A stretch of DNA of 13,036 nt from NCBI GenBank assembly GCA_002407905.1, contig DHPL01000045.1:1-13036 (forward strand), given 5' to 3'. Made by a program: the position numbers and the translations under genes. The notes under the pieces were generated by a model. That model was not told the origin of the DNA, did no database searches, and worked only from the letters and a program-made list of their open reading frames with translations. The stretch comes from Anaerolineaceae bacterium UBA5365 (lineage in GTDB: Bacteria; Chloroflexota; Anaerolineae; Anaerolineales; Anaerolineaceae). Numbering within the stretch: position 1 is the stretch's first letter; every line of letters starts with the position of its first letter. Positions 5,454-12,091 of this stretch are shown here, piece after piece.

Positions 5454-8402
5454 ATGCGCGAATACGAAAACCCCGAATTTTTCCACCAAAACCTCTTTCC
5501 TCCCCACGCCAACTACTGGCCGGAGAGCCCGGATGGCGCTCAGAATTGGCAGAGCCTGAATGGGACCTGGCAATTCGCTCTGACTGATGCCTCCAGTCTG
5601 GATAGGCGCATCCCGGACGAATGCTTCAGCCCAATACCCGTACCCTCCAATTGGGAGCTGCACGGTTATGAGCGCCCGCTCTACAGCAATAAACGCTACC
5701 CCTTCCCGGTGGACCCGCCCTATGTCCCGGAGCCGAACCCAGTGGGTATCTATCGCCGTCTTCTGGTGTACGAACCCCGCCCCCATCTGCCGAGAACTTT
5801 TATGCGCCTGGATGGCGCGGCAACAGCCAGCGAGGTCTGGCTGAACGACAATTTTGTTGGCTACGCGCAAGGAAGCCGAATCCCGCGGGAATTTGAGTTA
5901 ACGCAACTGCTTCAGGCAGGCGAAAATCGGCTGGAAGTAAGGATCTACAAGTACTCCACCGGCTCCTACCTGGAAGACCAGGACATGTGGCGCCTGCATG
6001 GCCTCTTCCGGGATGTCTCGCTGATTCACCGGCCTCAGGAATTCCTCCAGGATATCTTCATCCACGCGGATTACGACGCGGCTACCGGGAATGGCATGCT
6101 AAGCCTGGAGCCCACCGAGTCTGACCCTTCTGCGAACACCAATTTCATGTACATACTTATGGATAAGGATGGGAATGAGCTTTGGCAGGCAAACGCGCCT
6201 GCGGGCCAGCCCGGCAGCGTGATCCAGGCAGTAGTTCCAAAGGTAAAAAACTGGACAGCTGAAACGCCTTACCTTTACACCTTGAAGGTCAGCAGCCCCT
6301 ATGAGACCCTCCGCTTTAGGGTGGGCTTCCGCACGGTTGTCATCGAAGGGCACAGGCTTCTGGTCAATGGCCAATCCGTCAAGCTGCGCGGTGTCAACCG
6401 GCACGAGATGCACCCGGAAACTGGCCAGGCGATCAGCCGGGAAAGCATGCTGCAGGATGTACTGCTGATGAAGCAGAACAACATCAACACCGTTCGCAGC
6501 TCACATTACAACCCCCACCCTTACTTTTTGGAGCTTTGCGATCAGTACGGCCTTTATCTCATCTGTGAAGCCGACCTTGAGACGCATGGATTTGACCTCC
6601 TGGGCGACTGGGGGCAGCTCTCCCGCGACGCTGCCTGGCAAAATGCCTACCTGGACCGGGTGAAACGCCTGGTTGAGCAGAATAAAAACCACGTCTCGGT
6701 GATCATCTGGTCTCTGGGGAACGAAAGCGGCATGGGCGCCAACATCGAAGCCATGGCCGCCTGGCTGCGCCAACGGGACCCCAGCCGGCCGATCCACTAC
6801 GAAGGCGCCTATGATCACGCCTGCGTGGACATCGTCTCCGACATGTATCCAACCGTGGAACGGGTGGCAGAGCAAGCCGCCAATGCTGAGGATGGACGCC
6901 CCTATTTCATCTGTGAATTCGCCCATGCCATGGGCAACGCTCCGGGGAATATGCAGGAATACTGGGACCTGGTCTGGAAGCACGAACGCCTCCTGGGCGG
7001 ATGCATCTGGGACTGGGCGGACCAAGGTTTGCTGGCTATTGACCCCGAGGGGTGTAAATTTCTAGCCTACGGCGGCGACTTCGGCGACTACCCAAACGAT
7101 TCCAACTTCTGCATCAATGGCCTGGTTGGCCCCTACCGCGACCCGCACCCCAGCCTCTTTGAACTCAAACATCTGATCCAGCCGATTGTGATCAGCAGCA
7201 CCGCTCCGGAGAGCGGAACCTTCACGCTCACCAGCCGATTTGACCACGCGGTCACCCAGGGCTTGAGCTGCGAGTGGCAGCTCTGGGCGCTCGGTCAGGT
7301 TCTGGCGCAAGGTACTGTGGAGGTGAACGGCCTGGGGCCGCGGGCCAACCGGGAATTCAGCGTGGAACTGCCAACTCCCTTTCCCACCGGGGCGCGAGAA
7401 GCTACCCTCAACTTCCGGATCAGCCTGGACGAAGCCAATGCCTGGGCGCCGGCTGGCCATGAACTGGCCAAAACACAATTTATCCTGCCGGTAAGCCCGG
7501 AGTTGCTGCCTACAGACATGCAGGCTCCAATAATCGGGCTAAAGCCAGTTTTTTCCGCGCAGAGCGAAGAACTGATCACTCTCTCAGCAGGCGATGAGGA
7601 GATCTTGGTCCGCAAGCCAAAACTGCAGCTTTTCCGCGCCCCTACAGATAACGATATGCAGGCCTCCCTCGCGGAGTGGCATGCCCTGGACCTGGAGCAT
7701 ATTGCCTGGAAAGCTCACAGCTGCACAATCACCCCGCTAGGCCTGGACGTTCAAGGTGTACTGGCCAGCCCGGGCAAACGCCCCTTACTCAGCATTCGGC
7801 AAATCTGGCAGTCAGAGAAAGGCTGGCTGAGGCTCGAGCTGAGGGCCGAGCCCCTGCAAAGTTTCGACCGCCTCCCGCGCCTGGGTTGGCAGTTCAGCCT
7901 GCCTCCGGGCTTCAACCGGATGCATTGGTACGGGCTGGGGCCGCATGAGGCTTACCAGGACCGCAAATCCTCCGCAATGCTAGGCCAATGGTCCGCAAAC
8001 CTGGAGGAGCTGCATACCCCTTACGTGAAGCCTCAGGAGAACGGCAACCGCTTCGGGGTCCGATGGGCTTGCCTGCAAGGTCCAGACGGCAAAGCGCTTT
8101 TTGTGGCCAGCACAAAGCCTTTTGAGACTAGCTTGCACCGCTACACCCCAGAGAAACTAGCCAGTACCGCCCATGACGCGCAAATCGAGCCGGACCCCTA
8201 CCTTACCTGGCACATTGATTACGAGCAATCCGGCCTGGGCAATGCAAGCTGCGGCCCGGACACCCTGCCGCAGTACCGCTTCGGGCCCCAGCCGATCAAT
8301 TTCCGGCTCGTCTTCGCATATTTGGATCTGGAAAAAGAGGACCCCTGGGCTTTTTACCAGTGGGCCCTGGATTTACTGGAAGAGACCGCTGAACGCTGTT
8401 AG
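5454..8402 (+). CDS. lacZ: LacZ-type beta-galactosidase, glycoside hydrolase family 2
   Basis: This 982-residue enzyme is a retaining beta-galactosidase that hydrolyses lactose or other beta-galactosides, probably in the cytoplasm as no signal peptide is seen. The five-domain LacZ plan is visible: N-terminal sugar-binding jelly roll (about 1-200), an Ig-like domain (about 200-305), a TIM barrel from LRGVNRHEMHP near 310, a second Ig-like domain, and the C-terminal beta-galactosidase small-chain domain (about 700-980). The acid/base is E424 in SLGNES and the nucleophile E488 in CEFAHAMGN. WDWADQGL and YGGDFGD follow, closely matching E. coli LacZ. Length is near the usual 1000-1050. ATG 5454 has AAGG 8 bases upstream; an in-frame GTG at 5448 is too close to it. 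The 3' end overlaps the convergent NTPase gene by 30 bp. Activity on a substrate other than lactose is possible. Confidence 0.95.
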   Translation: MREYENPEFFHQNLFPPHANYWPESPDGAQNWQSLNGTWQFALTDASSLDRRIPDECFSPIPVPSNWELHGYERPLYSNKRYPFPVDPPYVPEPNPVGIYRRLLVYEPRPHLPRTFMRLDGAATASEVWLNDNFVGYAQGSRIPREFELTQLLQAGENRLEVRIYKYSTGSYLEDQDMWRLHGLFRDVSLIHRPQEFLQDIFIHADYDAATGNGMLSLEPTESDPSANTNFMYILMDKDGNELWQANAPAGQPGSVIQAVVPKVKNWTAETPYLYTLKVSSPYETLRFRVGFRTVVIEGHRLLVNGQSVKLRGVNRHEMHPETGQAISRESMLQDVLLMKQNNINTVRSSHYNPHPYFLELCDQYGLYLICEADLETHGFDLLGDWGQLSRDAAWQNAYLDRVKRLVEQNKNHVSVIIWSLGNESGMGANIEAMAAWLRQRDPSRPIHYEGAYDHACVDIVSDMYPTVERVAEQAANAEDGRPYFICEFAHAMGNAPGNMQEYWDLVWKHERLLGGCIWDWADQGLLAIDPEGCKFLAYGGDFGDYPNDSNFCINGLVGPYRDPHPSLFELKHLIQPIVISSTAPESGTFTLTSRFDHAVTQGLSCEWQLWALGQVLAQGTVEVNGLGPRANREFSVELPTPFPTGAREATLNFRISLDEANAWAPAGHELAKTQFILPVSPELLPTDMQAPIIGLKPVFSAQSEELITLSAGDEEILVRKPKLQLFRAPTDNDMQASLAEWHALDLEHIAWKAHSCTITPLGLDVQGVLASPGKRPLLSIRQIWQSEKGWLRLELRAEPLQSFDRLPRLGWQFSLPPGFNRMHWYGLGPHEAYQDRKSSAMLGQWSANLEELHTPYVKPQENGNRFGVRWACLQGPDGKALFVASTKPFETSLHRYTPEKLASTAHDAQIEPDPYLTWHIDYEQSGLGNASCGPDTLPQYRFGPQPINFRLVFAYLDLEKEDPWAFYQWALDLLEETAERC

Positions 8403-8897
8403 AAGCGCGTCAAGCGCCTGGGCCTGGGCAGCGCGGTTGCTCACGTCCAGAACCTTCATCTCCGGCCACCGGGCCTGCAGCAGGCTGCGCAAGCCCGGCC
8501 GAAATGTCAGGATGCTTGCCGGGAACCGGGCTGTATCAATGAGGCCAAGCGCGCCCACCCAACCCTTGCCCTCTTCCAACTCATAAGGACCAAGCTCATC
8601 GGCAATGAACAAACTGGCCTCATTGGGCTGCTGCAAATGCAGCTCCACCTCGGCAAAGGCCTCAGGACGCATGCACCAGCGCCCGATTCGCAGCTCACAA
8701 TCCGGGTATGCCAGGCGGGCAAATGGCAGGCGCCGCCCTTGCGGCAGCAATACGAGCTCAATGCCGGTTTTGACCGTATCTTCAAAGACGGCGGGTGAAT
8801 AAAAGCCAAATAGATTTTTTTTGGGCAGCCGGGCAGCCAGTTGTTCACAAACCCAGGTCTTGCCGCTGCCCTTTTCGCCCGTAAGGCCAAAGATCAT
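8373..8897 (-). CDS. THEP1-like nucleoside-triphosphatase (NTPase_1 family P-loop protein)
   Basis: This 174-residue P-loop NTPase matches the size and plan of the THEP1/NTPase_1 family, whose characterised members hydrolyse NTPs in vitro without a settled cellular role. Walker A is GEKGSGKT at 7-14. The family's aromatic motif appears as GFYSPAV (31-37), and Walker B plus the family signature is FIADELGPYELE (97-108). RPG at 133-135 may supply an arginine finger. The start ATG overlaps the TGA of the M20 gene by 4 bases (ATGA) without a strong Shine-Dalgarno, so coupled translation is likely. The gene is the last of the operon, and its final 30 bases are antisense to the end of the GH2 gene. 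Family assignment is fairly firm; the biological function is unknown. Confidence 0.85.
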   Translation of the reverse strand: MIFGLTGEKGSGKTWVCEQLAARLPKKNLFGFYSPAVFEDTVKTGIELVLLPQGRRLPFARLAYPDCELRIGRWCMRPEAFAEVELHLQQPNEASLFIADELGPYELEEGKGWVGALGLIDTARFPASILTFRPGLRSLLQARWPEMKVLDVSNRAAQAQALDALLTAFSGLFQ

Positions 8898-10072
8898 GCG
8901 CTGGCTGCTGCCAATTCCTGGCAGGTCTGCAAAATCAAAGCCGGCCCTAGCACCATGACCCGTTCATCGATGTCAAAACGCGGGTGATGATGCGGGAAGT
9001 TTTTGCCTTCCTCGCTGTTGGCAGAGCCCGCGAAAATGAAGCATCCGGGAATTTTTTCCAGAAAATAGGCCATATCTTCGGCACCCATCGTGCGGTAATT
9101 CGTTTCCAGGTGGCCGGATCCGTCGAGCTTTTTGTAGGCTTCGGTGACTTTGGATGTCACATAGCCATCATTCACTACCGGAGGGGTAAGGTCGTCGTAA
9201 CTGACCGTAGCCGTGCACTCAAAGGCAGCCGCTACTTGCTCTGAAATTCGTTCCAGACCGGCCTTGATCTTGGCATGGGCTTCCGGAAGGAAATAACGGT
9301 ATGTGCCCGAGAGCTGCACATTTGGCGGAATGATATTGTGCGCGGTACCCCCCTGAACGCGGGAAACGGTCACTACACCGCTATCCACCGGGGCAATATT
9401 CCGGGAGACGATGCTCTGCAGCGCCGTAATAATGTGGGCGCTGGCTAATACCGGGTCATGCGTGGATTGCGGCACGGCGCCATGCCCGCCTTTACCCACC
9501 ACATTGATGTCAAATCGCCCCGAGCCGGCCATGATGGGGCCCGCAGTCAGGCTCACCCAACCCAGCGGCGCTTCGTTCCAAACGTGCATGCCCAGGGCGT
9601 AATCCGGTTTGGGGTCTTCCAACACCTTGTCCGCGATCATCGCCAGGGCGCCGCCGCCCCCTTCTTCGGCCGGCTGGAACACCAACTTATAGGTGCCGGC
9701 CATTTCACTCAGGTTTTCCTTGATCATCTTCGCGATTGTCAAACCAACCGTCATATGGCTGTCGTGTCCGCAGGCGTGCATCACACCCGGGTTTTTGGAA
9801 ACGTACGCCACATCGTTTTCTTCGGTCACGGGCAAGGCGTCCATGTCGAACCGCAGCATGAAGACCGGGCCGGGCTTTCCGCCCTGCATCAGGCCGACAA
9901 CGCCTGTTTTGCCAACGCCGGTCCGCACCTCGTAACCCAATTCGTTCAGTTTTTGGGCAATCGTTTTGGAGGTTTCAAACTCCTGGTTGCTCAATTCAGG
10001 ATGCATATGGAAGTGCCGGCGCAGAGCGACGCTTTCGTCCAATAATGCTTCAGAAGCTTTTAATAAGTCCAT
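8894..10072 (-). CDS. M20D-family amidohydrolase (N-acyl-amino-acid amidohydrolase / hippurate hydrolase-like)
   Basis: This 392-residue cytosolic metallo-amidohydrolase has the usual M20D length. The family cleaves the amide bond of N-acyl amino acids such as N-acetyl or N-benzoyl derivatives. Key features seen: RRHFHMHPEL (18-27), RFDMDALP (74-81), and HACGHDSH (99-106) with metal ligands C101 and H103. PAEEGG (134-139) carries the catalytic and ligand glutamates, and GMHV holds H163. GKGGHGAVP (193-201) is typical of the dimerisation domain. The C-terminal ligand region is HHHPRFDIDE (361-370). GGAGG-like GGAGG (10082-10078) lies 5 bases before the ATG. It follows the PIG-L gene with 2 bases between stop and start, and overlaps the NTPase gene by 4. 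The exact acyl substrate cannot be deduced; indole-acetyl-amino-acid and diaminopimelate-type activities also occur in this family. Confidence 0.92.
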   Translation of the reverse strand: MDLLKASEALLDESVALRRHFHMHPELSNQEFETSKTIAQKLNELGYEVRTGVGKTGVVGLMQGGKPGPVFMLRFDMDALPVTEENDVAYVSKNPGVMHACGHDSHMTVGLTIAKMIKENLSEMAGTYKLVFQPAEEGGGGALAMIADKVLEDPKPDYALGMHVWNEAPLGWVSLTAGPIMAGSGRFDINVVGKGGHGAVPQSTHDPVLASAHIITALQSIVSRNIAPVDSGVVTVSRVQGGTAHNIIPPNVQLSGTYRYFLPEAHAKIKAGLERISEQVAAAFECTATVSYDDLTPPVVNDGYVTSKVTEAYKKLDGSGHLETNYRTMGAEDMAYFLEKIPGCFIFAGSANSEEGKNFPHHHPRFDIDERVMVLGPALILQTCQELAAASA

Positions 10073-10074
10073 GC

Positions 10075-10812
10075 TTACCTCCGGAAAATGATGCGGCGAA
10101 ATCTTTCAATATAACGACCATCTGGGTCGCCCAAATCAATACGGCGTTGCTGCATGCGCTCCACAAAGGCCACGCGCTCGCCAATCTGGCTGCTATGGCA
10201 CTCCAGGGCTTCCAGGCGACGCTCCCAATGCGTGCTCACATCCAGTTCTGTGTTGGGGTTGGCGGTCAGGCTAAGCCAAAGCTCGCTCACCTGGTGCGGC
10301 ATGATGCCTTCCTCCATGAGCTCCGGGAAATAGGAGGGGTTGCCAACAGCCGGGTAGATGCTATCCACAACGATCTGTCCGGCAGCGCGATGATCTGGGT
10401 GGTTTAAATATGGCCCGCTGCCATAATAATTCGTGGGGTCGCAGGAAACCACGATGTCCGGCTGCATCTCGCGGATAAAGCGCACGACCCGCCTGCGCAC
10501 ATCCAGGTCCGGCACCAAAAAACCATCCGAGTAGCCAAACCAGGTAATCGTTTTTACACCCAGGGTATCGGCGGCGGCACGCTGCTCAGCATCGCGGACC
10601 TTACTAAGGGCCTCCGGTTCAGGATAGGCTTCGCTGACGCCCCTGCTGCCATCGGTCAGGATGGCATAGTGCACCTCGTGGCCTTCGGCGCACCACCGTG
10701 CGATGCTGCCGCCCAAAAAGAATTCCGGATCATCCGGATGCGCCAAAATCACTAGAATTTTTGTTCCTGCAGGCCAATCATCCGGCCGGTTTGCTGTCTG
10801 TGCTTCCATCAT
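10075..10812 (-). CDS. PIG-L (LmbE-like) family zinc deacetylase
   Basis: This predicted 245-residue zinc-dependent deacetylase belongs to the family that includes GlcNAc-PI de-N-acetylase, the mycothiol enzyme MshB and the bacillithiol enzyme BshB. The N-terminal signature AHPDDPEFFLGG (24-35) supplies H25 and D28 as zinc ligands and D27 as the probable base. The third ligand is H141 in NHPDHRAAG (137-145). There is no signal peptide. The start is 10812 or the adjacent Met codon at 10809, behind a weak AAGAGAG. The first 35 bases overlap the end of ricT in another frame, implying coupling. An M20 amidohydrolase follows 2 bases downstream, so both products attack N-acyl amides. Specificity is not evident; nothing else in the window supports a thiol cofactor or glycolipid pathway. 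Confidence 0.9.
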   Translation of the reverse strand: MMEAQTANRPDDWPAGTKILVILAHPDDPEFFLGGSIARWCAEGHEVHYAILTDGSRGVSEAYPEPEALSKVRDAEQRAAADTLGVKTITWFGYSDGFLVPDLDVRRRVVRFIREMQPDIVVSCDPTNYYGSGPYLNHPDHRAAGQIVVDSIYPAVGNPSYFPELMEEGIMPHQVSELWLSLTANPNTELDVSTHWERRLEALECHSSQIGERVAFVERMQQRRIDLGDPDGRYIERFRRIIFRR

Positions 10813-12073
10813 CTCTCTTTTGTCGGTTTCGGTTATCGCGGCGATCTCTCCGCGGTCGGTTGCTCATCTCAGTTGTTGGGCGGTTGGGGTTGGAGCCATC
10901 CTGGCGCCGATCGCCTCCGCTCCGGTTTCTTTGGTCGCGCCGCGGATTGCGCCTTTCACCAGATGGCGGCCGCTGGCCTTCGCCGGCGGGGCTCTCACCC
11001 TGGTTGAAACGCGTGCCTACCTGGTCCTGCGTGCGCTGTTCCAGGCGATCCTGGCTGCGGCCGCGGCGGCTTTGCGGCCGATTTTGCGCTTCCGGCTGGG
11101 GTCCCCGCCGGTCGCGCGTACGCCCATCGCGTTGGGGGCGATCCCGCCGTTCAGCGCGCTCTGAGCGTTCCGGCCGGCGTTCCAGGTGCACGATCTCCAC
11201 ATCTTCAGATTCGAAATGGTCGCTGATGGGCTGAGTTTCCACTACTTTTTCAGCCAGTACACCGCTTTCCAATTCCTCCAGGGTAAACCGGCGCGGCCCG
11301 CCTTCGGGCAGATCCACCACAACAGCCTGGGCCAGGGGCAGTACCTGCACCACCTTGCCCTCACCCAATGGTGTGGCAACTACCTTCTTGCGCTTGGGCA
11401 GTAATTTGCGGGCTTCTTCGTAGGTATCGTATTCGTAGATCAGGCAGCAGCGCAATCGGCCGCAGATGCCGGTGATCTCAGCCGGAGTCAGGGAAATATC
11501 CTGGCTTTTGGCCATCTTGATCGAAATCGAAGAAAACTCCTTCAGGAATCTTGAGCAGCAGCGCTTCTCGATCCCACAAGCCCCAAGCCCGCTCATGGCT
11601 TTGGCCATATCCCGCGGACCAACCTGGCGCACGTCTACCCGGGTATTAGGATATACCCGCGAAATCTCACGCAAAAACTGCTTGATGTCAAAGCCGCTCT
11701 CGTTATCGTAATTGAGATACAGGATCAGCCGGTTGCCATCAAAGGCGTATTCCGCATTGATGCCTTTTACGCCTTCGTAGTTGCTTTCGCGCAAAAACTT
11801 GCGCAGGCTGCGCAGGGCTTCCACTTCCCGCTCGATGAGTGATTCCTTGTAAGCCAGGTCTTCTTCGGTGGCAATACGCTCTACAGGTTGAACCTCGCCC
11901 AGGTCTTCCGGTTTGTCCAGCCCCAGGCGCACTACCTTGCCCAATTGCCTGCCGCGAACGGTGTTGACCAATACGGTCATGCCGGTTTGGAGTTCCAGTT
12001 CCGGGTTCGCGCTGAAGGTAAAAACCTTGCCGATATCGTTAAACTGCACCCCTATGTATTGATTTTCTGCCAT
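10778..12073 (-). CDS. ricT: RicT/PSP1-domain protein with Arg-rich C-terminal tail
   Basis: Residues 1-280 are a PSP1/RicT (YaaT) protein. In B. subtilis RicT joins RicA and RicF in an Fe-S-containing complex that influences RNase Y-dependent RNA maturation and development. The conserved cysteines are present: GACGIEKRCCSRF (C166, C172, C173) and GICGRLRCC (C204, C209, C210), with the PSP1 core around residues 60-150. The N-terminus MAENQYIGVQFNDIGKVF fits the family start, supporting 12073. From about 298 to 431 the protein is a low-complexity tail rich in Arg, Asp, Gly, Pro and Gln, probably disordered and strongly basic, and well beyond the roughly 275-residue family size. It is 15 bases downstream of mrp, has no Shine-Dalgarno and overlaps the PIG-L gene. 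Partners RicA and RicF are not in the window. Confidence 0.92.
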   Translation of the reverse strand: MAENQYIGVQFNDIGKVFTFSANPELELQTGMTVLVNTVRGRQLGKVVRLGLDKPEDLGEVQPVERIATEEDLAYKESLIEREVEALRSLRKFLRESNYEGVKGINAEYAFDGNRLILYLNYDNESGFDIKQFLREISRVYPNTRVDVRQVGPRDMAKAMSGLGACGIEKRCCSRFLKEFSSISIKMAKSQDISLTPAEITGICGRLRCCLIYEYDTYEEARKLLPKRKKVVATPLGEGKVVQVLPLAQAVVVDLPEGGPRRFTLEELESGVLAEKVVETQPISDHFESEDVEIVHLERRPERSERAERRDRPQRDGRTRDRRGPQPEAQNRPQSRRGRSQDRLEQRTQDQVGTRFNQGESPAGEGQRPPSGERRNPRRDQRNRSGGDRRQDGSNPNRPTTEMSNRPRRDRRDNRNRQKRDDGSTDSKPAG

Positions 12074-12082
12074 AATCGCTAG

Positions 12083-12091
12083 ATTATATCA
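12083..12091 (-). promoter_or_regulatory. Extended -10 promoter immediately upstream of ricT (possible leaderless mRNA)
   Basis: TGATATAAT on the minus strand is a perfect extended -10 (TGnTATAAT). Its TG is part of the mrp stop codon TGA (12091-12089). Transcription would begin near 12076, only about 3 bases before the ricT ATG at 12073, leaving no room for a Shine-Dalgarno, and none is seen. A -35 element is not evident. AT-rich chance similarity remains possible. Confidence 0.4.

Noticed and set aside
8341..8372. Possible terminator hairpin for the NTPase gene within the GH2 3' end
   Set aside because: Only short GGGC/GCCC pairings are found, with no stable stem followed by a T-tract on the minus strand.
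9458..10045. 195-codon plus-strand frame opposite the M20 amidohydrolase gene
   Set aside because: The minus-strand protein has all M20D ligands in order. The opposite frame has a His/Gln-rich composition and no motif.
10698..11234. Long open frames on the plus strand (up to 178 codons) opposite the end of ricT and the start of the PIG-L gene
   Set aside because: They lie antisense to the Arg-rich ricT tail, where CGN-rich codons suppress stop codons on the other strand. The translations are low-complexity and have no ribosome site or recognisable domain.
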